This document shows, piece by piece, positions 10,231 through 21,000 of a stretch of DNA of 64,000 bases. Where the stretch lies: contig BSYQ01000002.1 in assembly GCA_030272585.1 (NCBI GenBank), positions 620,001-684,000 on the forward strand, given 5' to 3'. Both the position numbers and the translations under genes were made by a program. Source of the DNA: Bryopsis sp. KO-2023 (taxonomy: Eukaryota; Chlorophyta; Ulvophyceae; Bryopsidales; Bryopsidaceae). Within the stretch, counting starts at the first letter, position 1; each line of letters begins with the position of its first letter. The notes beneath the pieces are model-generated. The model saw only the letters and a program-made list of their open reading frames with translations. It had not been told where the DNA came from and made no database searches.

Positions 10231-11449
10231 CCCACACACAGCATAACCCTGCCACGAAACCTTTAAAAAGAGCGGGACGACAGAGACAAGTCAGGGATCG
10301 TCGTCGACTTCTGAAAGGAGTTGGTCGTCCAAGGATCTCGTGACCGAAAAAACGTCGTAAACCCACAAAAAGCGAACTTCTTTCGATCTCTTTACTCGTA
10401 TTAAAGTCAACTCCTCCCCCAGGATTTTCACAGAACACCATGAGTGAAAAGTTGAAGACAGACGTTCAATCCAGATCCAACCACTGTCAGTGCTGGAGCA
10501 GCTTTTGGGGGGTTGTATTAACACACGCAGTTGCTATTTCGGAAAGGTTGTGGAACTACGTGAAGCAAACCGGGCTCACTTTGCAGGGGAGTTGATATGG
10601 TCCATGAACGGTGGATGGAATTTTGATTTTTGCAGGCGTTTGGAACGTTAATGAGAAATATTTTTGTGGTGCGCTGGATGGAGGCGTCAACCTAGCTAAA
10701 TTGGCCAAAAACAAGAGGTTGAAAAAGTCACAGGTCCTGTCTCAGATACAAATTTGAACCTCCCATGCATTCAAAAATAGGGGTTTTCCACGAACCCTAC
10801 ATCACTAGAAGTTCTCTTGCATTGAACACTGACCAAACAATACAATCGCCCCTTTTCGTACAAGGCTCCAACAGACAAGTCTGACTTAGCATCAGTAGCT
10901 GTTGTTCCTGAATGGATGGAATCGCTCATTTTCGTTCAAAATATTACAGACAAGTCAACAGTTCACAAATGAGTCACAGCAATGCCCTGAAAACTATCCC
11001 TGATACTGAACCAGGTGTGAAAATTAAGCTCACACCAGATATTCAATTTTTTTCAGTTCCCGACCTGAATCAAGGCTAAAGGGAACCCCAGGATTCCTGC
11101 GGTTCCCCGATAAATGTTTTGAACACGAGGAACATCAGCATCAGCTCCTACACTACAACCAGCCAAAACGTGAAATCGCATCTTTTTCAAAACTTGCGAT
11201 CATGGCTGGCATGTTTTTACAGGGCGATGGATGTCTTGACCTGAAGCGGAACCGCACAGAGATTCAGTAACCCCCTCCACCTGTAGGAATTCAGCAACCA
11301 GAAAAAGAGAAACGCCAACCAACCGAAAGTATTACTATACATGTCAGGCCAGAAAAAAGACAAAAAAAAAAACCCCCAATGCGATAACTTATCGGATCCG
11401 CAAAGAGGCTTCAACTGATCGACTCGGCTAACCTGTCCGTCGCGGAGAT

Positions 11450-11901
11450 TCATCCGTTCTTGCCGATAACCACCACCTGCAAAAAACAACGTCAAGGTAT
11501 TAGAAACTCAAACTCCCTCAATGGGCGCTCCAGAAAACCGAGATTCATTGGATTCAGCGAGCTAACCTTTTTCTCAGGCGGAGGAGGTGGGGGATCCACG
11601 ATCACGACAGTTTTCTTGGTAGGAGGAGGAGGCGTCCAGACCTTTTTAGTTGGCACAACGTACACAGGGTCGTAGCCTGGTGACAGACATAACAGCACCA
11701 ACTTCAGCAGGTTCTATGCCGCCGCCAGTGGCGACTTTGATCGAAATCCTGCGCCATGACTCATGGCGGCGCTCCTGAGTGATCGATAGCGAAGGAGATC
11801 AGCTGCAAACGCGAAAGCTCACCCCCTTTCTTCCCAGCGGAGACGGTTGCTGCACAGAGAGCAATCAGAAAGAAAGCCAACACCATCTTTTTGAACATCA
11901 T
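11450..11901 (-). CDS. Small secreted proline-rich peptide, left-arm copy (three exons)
   Basis: The model joins exons 11823-11901, 11567-11676 and 11450-11476 on the minus strand, giving 71 residues. Donors are GTGAGC and GTTAGC; acceptors are TCACCAG and TTTTGCAG. The phases (1, then 0) fit exactly. Exon 1 encodes a signal peptide (KKMVLAFFLIALCAATVSA). The mature part has a tyrosine- and valine-rich YDPVYVVPTKKVW followed by two proline clusters separated by a TKK-TVVIVD stretch, and ends KKVVVIGKNG. The repeated KK(T/V)VVI pattern around PPPP blocks supports the splice model. It is probably exported to the cell wall or medium. I recognise no family. A homologous copy in the right arm has the same exon structure but a frameshift. 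Confidence 0.72.
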
Positions 11902-12695
11902 GGTTCTGACACTTCCTCCTCCTTCGAAAAAGAAAGAGTTGTTTTGACTGTTCAGGTACAAACCTCCGCGACGTCCACGACCCTACTTGGGTTCGCAGCT
12001 TTCTTTCATGCGAAAGCAAAAAGAGATCCTGGACACGCCAGCGAGACAATCTCCTTCCTTGATCCTCATACGAGGTTCCCAGAAACACGAAGTCAATTTC
12101 ACTGGGTTGTCAGAAGCCGTAAAAGGCCTGTCGCACAATCGAAGAGACACTCTTTCTGCTTCTTCGTGTATAATCATGATTTGATTCGATTTGATTTTTT
12201 GCTTGCGTTTGAGGTTGTTTCTGAACATTCAGTTCTTGTTGTTGCACTTTCAACGGGTAATTCTATTCATTGGTTGCTCAGCTTTTTGGAAGTTCTGAAC
12301 TATCTCAGGCTGTCTTAAAAAAAAGGTGTCACAACATTAAGAAAGTGTCCAAGCAAGTCTTAGCCTGTCTTTTTTCCTTCTCCTGAAAAAATCAATACCA
12401 CTCCAAAGGGGAAGAAGGAATTGCAGGAAGGATGGATCTTTGAGGAGATATGAAACCACAACAACAAGTGTGGCCGAGAAAGGAAGGAAGTGTGAGTCCA
12501 TAATCTTTTTTGACACCACAACTCCCAGATAACTTCCGGATAAGTTATTTGACTTATAGAAAGACGACCACCAGAAACATCTCAAAAACTCCTATAGAAG
12601 CATCCTACACAGCCTCACCCAACAAACATCCGTTTAGCAGCTCTGATTTATCTTTACTCGACTGGAACAAGAAGCGCTCAAAACATTTCCACTCC

Positions 12696-13265
12696 TCAAC
12701 GAGCGCCGTTATCCTTTAGAACATGTATCGTTTGCACTCGTCCACAGTGCTCAGCAATTTGGAGTGGGGTGTTGCCGGAATCATCCGCAATGTTGATGTT
12801 TGCACCAACGCTGATCAGCACCATCATAGTCTCGCTCAAGCGGTCATACAGCACCGCGAAATGCAGAGGTGCCATGGAGTTCGGGTTGAAATCAGAGTGG
12901 AAAGAGGGGTCTTCTTCAACAACGGAATACTTGACGTTCGGATTCGCTCCCTCATCCAACAACATTTTCATGGCGAACCTTTTTCCCAAAGTAGGAAGCA
13001 GTTGCCAAAGGGATGTTGCCTACACTGTCCTGCGCTTCGATATCAGCCCGGGCATAAATGAGAGTCTGGAGAGGTGTAGTGAATCCAAACTTTGACGCCA
13101 GGTGCAAGGGAGTGAATCCTTGATCATCCCTAGCTTCCAAGTTCGCCCCATTGTCGACCAGAGCCGTGATAATCTCTTCGAGGTCGAGGCCTTCACGGGT
13201 TGTTTCCATGGTAGCCGCCCAATGCAGCGCATTCCAGCCATGTGCTACTACGTGTGCATAGTTTT
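12696..13265 (-). pseudogene. Ankyrin-repeat protein, frameshifted
   Basis: Reading on the minus strand, typical ankyrin repeats appear in order: WNALHWAA, then ANLEARDDQGFTPLHLASKFG, DIEAQDSVGNIPLATASYFG, and after a frame change GANPNVKY...MAPLHFAVLYD and GANINIADDSGNTPLQIAEH. The frame breaks near 12977, within a run of five A, where one base fewer would join the two parts into continuous repeats. Upstream of about 13280 the frame meets a stop, so the start is missing or lies in another exon. Ankyrin repeats mediate protein binding and no further domain is visible. Either this is a decayed gene or the homopolymer carries a sequencing error. Confidence 0.7.
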
Positions 13266-13680
13266 TGGGACACTTGCGTGATCAATTTTCTAGTGGTGAG
13301 GTGGCAAGAAGAAGGAAAGAGTTGCCGAGAAGAATCTGAGAAGTAGTACCTAGCACAGCAGTCTACCTCAGGTTGGGGTAAAATAGTTTTCACGAGCACC
13401 CTGAAGAGTGTTTGTCGTGGTAGAAAAAAGCCTTTGATGAAAATCATATTCTTTATTAGCTCCAAGGGTCCTTTTGTAGGGTACAAGTAAAACATATTCC
13501 AAAGTAAATTGGTTCCACATGCGCTCAAGTCTTAAATACTCTTTTCCTCTTGTGTGCGTTGCATGAAGATGACATGAAGAAGAAAAAAAAGAACGTATAT
13601 CGTGGAACGACCCTCATAAGAAGTCTCATGGTTTCTTCGCCGATCGGCCCAAACGAAGAATAGCATAGAAATAGAAAATG

Positions 13681-13683
<3 letters not shown>

Positions 13684-13724
<41 letters not shown>
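13684..13724. repeat. (TA)n microsatellite
   Basis: An uninterrupted TA array of about 20 units just 3' of the F-box gene at 13759. Confidence 0.95.
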
Positions 13725-13726
<2 letters not shown>

Positions 13727-13758
13727 ATTATAGTTAAAACTCAAAACATGTCCTTATT

Positions 13759-14787
13759 CTATACAAAATCCCACATCACGTGATCCCCATTGCATGTGAC
13801 ACCTATTAACCTTCTCTCATCACACCAAAGAAAAGCCAAAGGGGAAGGATTTGGTACCTTCAATTTCCGGATACAATCTCCATGTTCAATGTCCCACACG
13901 CTCACAACACCATCTGAAGATCCCAATATCAAACGATCGCAAGCAAAAGCGATACATGGAATGAAATTCGAGTGCCCTCGAATTGCTCTTAATTCACTTC
14001 CATCATTCAAATTCCAAAGACGAGCATCTTGGTCACAGCAGCTCGCAATCATAGACCCCCAAACAAGAACCTGTTCAAGTACATCATCATGCCCAACCAA
14101 TTCGCCAAGGCAAATTCTTTCCGCAACATCCCATATCCTGATTGTCTTGTCGTAGGAGCCACTGATCAAGCGCTTTTTATCATCAGTGGAGGACAATGTC
14201 GACACACTCTTTTTATGCCCTCTCAACACGTTCTTTTCCTTCCAATCCTCCTTTCCCCAAAGTATAATGAGGCAATCAGCACCCGCTGTCGCTACCTCTT
14301 CCCTAAGCTCTTCAATTGCGCAAAGAGCATCCCAGTGAGCATCGATGTTGAACAAAGAATTGGCGCTATCAACATCCCACGCACAAAGGGTTCCGTCGAA
14401 GTCCCCACTCAGTAACATTTTGTCAATGAATTGGACGACAAAAACCACATTATTGCCAACATCCAAGGACACGCAACTTTCTGGTCCAACTTTAGTATTA
14501 TAATAGACCAAGGAAGAATAACCACCGAGTACGATAAGGTCATCTTTCTTCGCTGCACATCGGGTGCGATCTCCTCCCAAAATAGGAGTCAGAATGGGTA
14601 CAATCTCCTTCGATCGCCACAATCTCTCGCCCCGTAGTATTTCTGACAAACGGGGGTCTTTGCTTGCTTGCCACCATGTGGACGCTACGGAGCGAGATTT
14701 GGCTAGGTCCCTTTTTGAGGTTTTCTCAAGAATGCCCTTTATGATAGTCAAGGGCAGATCCCACTCCACGGCTGGAACTTTCCTCAT
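13759..14787 (-). CDS. F-box/WD40-repeat protein, subfamily B
   Basis: About 342 residues from the ATG at 14787 (MRKVPAVEWDLPLTIIKGIL). The F-box-like segment covers about residues 8-45, with the subfamily signature DLAKSRSVASTWWQASKDPR. A WD40 propeller follows, with LCAWDV, IILWGK, IRIWDV, ARLWNL, VSVWDI and a terminal VMWDFV. The repeat around GSYDKTIRIWDVAE is the most canonical. The frame is open to 14970, but TTTTTCCAG lies 11 bases before the chosen ATG, which suggests a 5'UTR intron. Its relatives are 31098-32162, 62525-63303 and 63956-64000. Subfamily A genes differ in the N-terminus and end in WDFLP(C/R). The inferred role is an SCF ubiquitin ligase adaptor of unknown target. Confidence 0.86.
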   Translation of the reverse strand: MRKVPAVEWDLPLTIIKGILEKTSKRDLAKSRSVASTWWQASKDPRLSEILRGERLWRSKEIVPILTPILGGDRTRCAAKKDDLIVLGGYSSLVYYNTKVGPESCVSLDVGNNVVFVVQFIDKMLLSGDFDGTLCAWDVDSANSLFNIDAHWDALCAIEELREEVATAGADCLIILWGKEDWKEKNVLRGHKKSVSTLSSTDDKKRLISGSYDKTIRIWDVAERICLGELVGHDDVLEQVLVWGSMIASCCDQDARLWNLNDGSELRAIRGHSNFIPCIAFACDRLILGSSDGVVSVWDIEHGDCIRKLKVPNPSPLAFLWCDERRLIGVTCNGDHVMWDFV

Positions 14788-14984
14788 TGCCACCCCTGGA
14801 AAAAAATCAGTGAAGGTAACCTCCAGCACATTGCATTCACAATGTCTAAACAACCAGCCCCCAAGTTGAAGGGAGGTGGAAAGCTTTCTGGAGCATAACA
14901 GGTACAAAACAAACAAAAACTGTTCTGAAGCACTATTCAACAACCCCCTCAGCCCTACCAATCTGACCATATCAAATTATTTAG

Positions 14985-15290
14985 AAACCTTTGAAAGCCC
15001 CTGTTTTGCAAATGGTCGACGAACGACCCCACAGCCGATAAGCAAAAAGAAAACAGCTGACGTTCTGACACAGCCGATAAGCAACACGGTGTATTTTTTG
15101 AACTCGAAGGAAACGGCACACCCCCAGAAAAATAAGGGGCCGTCGTTTTCTTTCAGCGAAGAGGAGAAATAGACCCAAAAAAAGAACAGCGACAGAAGGT
15201 AAAACCCACCCATACCTTGTTTTTTCATGCGCGGGACGAAAAAAGCCAAACTTTTTCCATGTGAAGCCGCTTACCGCAGATTTTTCCCCT
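14985..15290 (-). promoter_or_regulatory. Upstream repeat R2 of subfamily B F-box genes
   Basis: This block, upstream of the 13759 gene, is similar to 32368-32720 upstream of the 31098 gene. Both contain AATGGTCGACGAACGAC, a GACGTTC motif and a GGGGCCGTCGTTTTCTTTC block. A third, orphan copy lies at about 61020-61165. The position relative to two paralogous genes suggests a duplicated promoter and 5'UTR rather than a transposon. Confidence 0.5.
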
Positions 15291-15376
15291 CTGAGCGAAC
15301 AATTTCGGCTCGCGCAATGCGTATTGTACGGAAACGCTTACCCAATCAGGCCGCTCGACGCGAAAACATGGCAGCG

Positions 15377-15457
15377 TAACAAAACCCCCCTAAATTTCCG
15401 TCTGACTGAGTTGCGCTGCCGTAATTAGTTGGACTGAGATTTAGGGGGTTCTTGTTA
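15377..15457. repeat. Short perfect-armed hairpin, MITE-like
   Basis: GTAACAAAACCCCCCTAAAT at the left pairs with ATTTAGGGGGTTCTTGTTAC at the right with few mismatches, around a loop of about 40 bases that itself contains CTGACTGAG and GGACTGAG. No protein is encoded. It could be a very small inverted-repeat element or a hairpin RNA source. Confidence 0.55.
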
Positions 15458-15459
15458 CG

Positions 15460-18030
15460 TTTTTAGGGTTGTTTGATATTTTGCCGAAAAAAAAACAAAA
15501 AAAAACACAAGCTGGTGAAGCCCTGCAACTGTTTTCTCAAAAAACGAGCCAGTGCTTTATAAAGCATTTTTTTAAATAAAAGTGCATGTATGCACACCTC
15601 GCGCTCACGCAACGACAACACCAACGAGATACACTGAAGGGCGCCGCCCCCCCCCCCTCCTCGAATCAGTATCGTTTTCAACAACCGGGGATGAAAGATT
15701 GTAGAAGGGAGGAAAGACGGGGGTTCTTTGAAAAAAAAAAGAGGTGCCTGGCGTGGTGGTGACACCAGCTTAGGAACGAAGGTTTCTTCCACGAAAAAAA
15801 AGAAGAAAGAAAGAAAGTGGAGGGAAAGGAGGATTCTGTGTTAGGAACCTGAAGTGGGAAGTTTTGGTGGATGAGATGAGAAGCATGTAATATTCCTTGA
15901 GCAATAACGTCCACAAGACATGATGTTGTAGTGTACTATCGAAAAGTATAAAAAAAAAGCACAAACTGGCAAGCAAGACGGACTGGTGGATGGCCCAGTG
16001 TGTATTCTCCGATGCTATAGGTTTTGGTCTAGTATGTCTTGTAATATTCTTGGTTGGTTGGAAACCACGTGCACAAGAAGCGCTCTGGTTTCAATGAAAC
16101 AATAGCTCGGCGTGTATACGAGTGCTCGGAAAAAAAGTTAAAAATGAAAAGTTGCCAGCGTAGATATGCAGCAGTGATTGACCGGAAGTGGGTAATGCGG
16201 TTTTCCAGGTTTCGGACAGAGAAGGAAGGTCGCGAGAAAGAGGCGGCAGGGGTTGGGTGAGAACCGTTTGTGGAACGGTTGCACCAAGAGGTGGTCATCG
16301 CCAGGGAACGACTAATGAGCTTCTATTCTCAGAAGAAGGATATCCCAAGTATACTTGGTATAACATAACCCAAGTATAATAACATAACCAGCCCTGTATT
16401 CAATGAAGTGGATCAAAACAGGTGCACAAAGGCGGCGCCGCCACACAAGAACATCGAAGAACTCGACCCAATGCTCCAAGAAAGCATTGAAAGCAGAAAG
16501 ATAGCAGCTGGGCGCTTGCTCCCCCGACCAAGTGGTGGAGCCGTGGAGCCTTACGCGAAGGGTTGAATTTGATAAGAGCGGACTCGAGTCTGGTGTGGAA
16601 ATATTTTCGATGGAGCTTCTATCGAGGGCGGATTGATGATTCCCTGCAACATGAACTCCACAATCCTAGAAACTTGGGGGGCCGTATTGTGGGAGGCTTC
16701 AGTTTTGCTGTATTTCATTTGTTGTGCTTACATGTGTTGGGCATGGGAATGATGTTGGAAGGACCCTCTAGTGATATTACTTTTTGGGAGCGATATGCAT
16801 TCGTCGTCAAAGCTCCGTCACGTAATGATTGAATTGATTAAAGAATGATTGAAAACAGAACACACACACACACACACACACACACATTATGAAAATGGTC
16901 ATGAAGTGGGGTCGTCTCCGAAAGATTTAGGTCAGCGGAATTGAAAATGACAGTCAAAAGTGGTTTCATATCTCACAAAAAAAAATCTTTAGAGATGTGG
17001 ATATGTGTACCCAAGCAAGATTGCAATATTACTCAAGGCCAAACAGTTGTTCAACTGGTGCAATAGGCTGTGGGACCCGGCCTGGCGTGTCTTTTTATAT
17101 TTTTGGTTGGACACCACCAAGTGAAAATACAGAGAAAACCCCTTTAGTTAGGGCTATGCTCAAGCATTCAACGGAACCACCATGGGTTTTTCTTTGTATT
17201 CCTTGATGCTAAAGGTTCTGGCCTGGCATGTCTTGTTGGAACCACCGTGTCTAGTTTAACAAATGCAGCCTTCCACACAGATGATGATTAAAAACTTTTT
17301 CCTCATCGTTTCTTTACACAAACAGCCTGAGACTTTCCCTCTTTCACGTCCAGCGTGGCTATCTAAAAACACTTCAAAAACTTTTAACTGTCATCTACTA
17401 CATTGGCACGCTCAACTTAACTTTCCATCATTCATTCACGACAACAAGATTTATCCAACTTCGAAAAGCAAGCTTAACGATCCATCCAATCTAACCGTCC
17501 CTTGGCTAAATTGGAGGGGGTAATGGGGGCCATGCAACGGCATGTATCAGAATATCAGCAAAAACAGAATGGAATTTTTTGGTAGTACCTCATACATTCT
17601 TCAACCTTCATTTCAAGGAGACAAAATCACCTACAGACACGACGTGCAAAAGTAGTTGCAGCTGTGGAATCACTTGGGGCGGTGGCGTCCTGCAAGTGGA
17701 GAAAAACCCCAATTTAATGAAAAAAATAAAAATCGAAGCAAAAATGGCTCGTCTTCCCCATTGACAATTTTCATGACTGGCCGATTTGATTGCACAGAAT
17801 TAAGAAACAGAACAGAAGTTTCTTGGGTTGCTGATTTTCCCTTTCACAAGCAAACTGGATTGTCTGGAACAAATTTTCTTCGAATATTCCCAGTTGATTT
17901 GGCTCAGAGGTCACAATTGTTAATCTCAATCGGTGAAACACCAGAGTTTCTAGCCACACATGACGCATAATGCCGAACCGCTGTGACTTGTAAAACTTCC
18001 TAAAAATATGTGTCTATAAAAAATATATCC
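15460..18030. other. Intergenic, no gene recognised
   Basis: Contains a C-tract near 15645, a (CA)n run at about 16859-16886, and three copies of the dispersed motif described separately (16011-16061, 17076-17110 and 17201-17245). I found no supported coding exon or RNA gene. Confidence 0.5.
16011..16061 (+). repeat. Dispersed GATGCT...TTGGTTGGTTGG motif, representative copy
   Basis: This copy begins GATGCTATAGGTTTTGGTC and ends TCTTGGTTGGTTGG. Other copies lie near 17201, 33563, 40326, 42484 and 24475 on plus, and 11318-11365 and 28145-28200 on minus. The shared core is CTGGCATGTCTTGTAATATT. It has no coding potential. Confidence 0.7.
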
Positions 18031-21000
18031 TCAACCCCAGCGTGCGAAACTTACCGCAGAGCACGACGTGACGCAAGAAGCCACTGCAACAGCCGGACAA
18101 TTTTGAGTGCAGGCTGTCAGGCAAATTGATGGGGGTGCAGGGGTAGATGGTGGTGGAGCCGGGGTAGTTGGTGGAGGAGCTGGGGTAGCAGGTGGGGGTG
18201 CTGGAGTGGATGGTGGAGGAGCAGGAGTGGAAGGTGGTGGTGCCGGAGTAGATGGTGGTGGAGCCGGGGTAGCTGGTGGAGGTGTTGGCGTAGCTGGTGG
18301 TGGAGCAGGAGTAGATGGTGGTGGAGCCGGGGTAGCTGGTGGAGGTGTTGGCGTAGCTGGTGGAGGAGCAGGAGTAGATGGTGGCGGAGCAGGGGTTGAT
18401 GGTGGAGGAGCAGGAGTGGAAGGTGGTGGTGCCGGAGTAGCAGGTGGGGGTGCTGGAGTGGATGGTGGCGGAGCAGGAGTAGATGGTGGGGGAGCAGGGG
18501 TAGCGGGTGTCGGAGCAGGGGTTGATGGTGGAGGAGGAGCGGTAGCTGGTGGAGGAGGAGCGGTAGCTGGTGGGGGAGCAGGGGTAGAAGGTGGAGGTGT
18601 TGGCGTAGCTGGTGGCGGAGCAGGAGTAGATGGTGGTGGAGCCGGGGTAGCTGGTGGAGGTGTTGGCGTAGCTGGTGGCGGAGCAGGAGTAGATGGTGGG
18701 GGAGCAGGGGTAGCGGGTGTCGGAGCAGGGGTTGATGGTGGAGGAGGAGCGGTAGCTGGTGGGGGAGCAGGGGTAGAAGGTGGAGGTGTTGGCGTAGCTG
18801 GTGGCGGAGCAGGAGTAGATGGTGGTGGAGCCGGGGTAGCTGGTGGAGGTGTTGGCGTAGCTGGTGGCGGAGCAGGAGTAGATGGTGGGGGAGCAGGGGT
18901 AGCGGGTGTCGGAGCAGGGGTTGATGGTGGAGGAGGAGCGGTAGCTGGTGGGGGAGCAGGGGTAGAAGGTGGTGGCGTTGGAGGAGATGGCGGTGGCGTC
19001 GGAGTAGATGGAGGTGGCTCTGGGGTTGATGGTGGCGGGGGCGGGGTTGATGGCGGTGGTGCTGGAGTTGATGGAGGTGGGGCAGGAGTAGATGGCGGCG
19101 GCGTTGGGGTTGATGGAGGTGGGGCAGGGGTAGATGGCAGTTGCGTTGGAGTAGATGGTGGAGGAGCAGGAGTAGATGGTGGGGGAGCAGGGGTAGAAGG
19201 TGGTGGCGCTGGAGATGATGGAGGTGGGGCAGGGGTAGATGGCGGTGGCGTTGGGGTTGATGGAGGTGGGGCAGGGGTAGCTGGTGGGGGAGCAGGAGTA
19301 GATGGTGTCGGAGCAGGGGTTGATGCTGGAGGAGCAGCGGTAGATGGTGGCGGAGCAGGGGTCGCTGGGGGTGGAGCCGGGGTTGATGGTGAAGGAGCAG
19401 GAGTAGCTGGTGGAGGAGCAGGAGTTGCTGGTGGTGGAGCAAGAGTGGATGGTGGTGGTGTGGCCGTGGATGATGGAGGAGCAGGGGTGGATGGTGGGGG
19501 TGGGTCTCTTAAAGTCTCAAGAAGGGTACTGGATTCTGTACCTCAGTATTCACGAAAAGAAGACAACAGACCGTCAGACCTTCAAATAAGCTTGGGAAAT
19601 GTACCAGGTGTGCTACGAGAATTACTGTTACAAATATTGAGGAATCTTTGGAAGAGATGCTCCTCTGCGGTAAAAATTGTTCAGTTGTTCAACAATAGAA
19701 TTCCGGCTGTTGAAATTCTTAACCAACCTGAAGCTTGTGTCACAGAAGCCTCCACCGCAGCTCGTAGAACTTGAACATCTTAGGCCAAGAAAAACACACA
19801 CACAATCAGCTGCACATAACCTAAGTTTGACTGTGGTTCTTCTCACATCTCAGGCCCAGAAATCCTGGTGGAGCTTGGGTTTGTTTCAACTCAATCTGTT
19901 TGCTTACCACCAGTGCCACCATCGCCGCCACTACCTCGGGAAATGCCTGTTATCACCATGAGCATAGAGTTAGCTGCGTTGTAGGAGAAAAATCAGGAAG
20001 GGGGGGGGGGGGGAGGGGGTTGGGGTTGGGTCAAGCGAAGAAAATAAGATTTGACAGGTGCAAGCTCAGGGGAGGTTGAGGCATGAGTTCTCTCTCTCTC
20101 ACACACACACACACACATGTAAGAGAAATCCAAGCCCATGTTCACCTTGGATTCTCTGCAGAACTGCCGACGACGAGCCCTGGTTGTCTGAAACAGGGCA
20201 GAAGGGAAATCAGCAAGGAACGACACATACACAAGGGTGTATGGAAATCATCAGAAACGGTAACCCCACGACAAAATTCCAATAGGAGGAAAGACAAAAA
20301 ACAGTGGAAGCTTCCCCTCTTTTGGACCCCCAAAAGACTGATCTTCAAACTGCCACCTACCTGCAATGACCAGCGAGCAGTTGGGCCTTTCAAACATTAA
20401 AACATTTCAAGTTCTGGCACATGTATCTACAATGTGGGCAACACTGTAACTTACTCGGGTTGTTTCGTCTGTTTGTAGACCGTTGCAAGGTACTGGCCAG
20501 TTGGCCAAGATTGCCCTGCGTCCCAGCAACCTGATCCAAGCGCTGCCTTATGCCATTGTTCTGATTAGCGACCTGGCCGTTGCCTTGTCCAATGCCCCGA
20601 CCTCGATTGCCTAGTCCATTTCCTTGATTGCGTACACCATTGCCCTGTTGGGTCGCTACACCCCGCCGCGGACCGTCACGACGACCATCCACAGGCCACT
20701 TTATTTGAGGACACGTGAGGACATTGTCCTCATTTAAGGTCTTCAACCTGTCCTCATTTTACAAAGTTAAATCCAGTCAACCGCGGACAAACACAGCCGT
20801 TTTGCGGGAAACCGACCCTGCCCACTCAGATCGTTGCTATCTCTGAGCACCAGAAAGGAAAGGAAAGGTGTTTCGCCTGATTTCGCGACTATACCTTTGA
20901 TTTCGATGGTCCCAGCAGCGTTTTCTGTCCATATCGCGCGTTGTAACAAGTGAGTCCGACTCATTTGAGTTTCTACGTCCCTGACGTTCGGGATTGAACG

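Larger units (their letters stand above)
6290..12500. repeat. Left arm of an inverted duplication
   Basis: The arm, read without the element at 6616-10230, matches the reverse complement of about 23340-25850 for nearly its whole length. Landmarks in order are: the TTTCTTTCGAAAA/TTTCAAAAGAAA block, the GAGCCGACGTTCAA block, CGCAGCAG repeats, CACACACAGC, the secreted-peptide gene, and the block AAGTGTCCAAGCAAG near 12347. Identity looks high in the exons and moderate elsewhere. The arms are separated by about 10.8 kb. The retroelement is absent from the other arm, so it inserted after the duplication. Confidence 0.85.

Noticed and set aside
18107-19774. A 555-codon glycine-rich open frame on the plus strand
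   Set aside because: It lies antisense to a proline-rich exon with good splice sites, signal-peptide exon and cysteine tail on the minus strand. The glycine pattern is what the reverse of STPAPPP codons gives.
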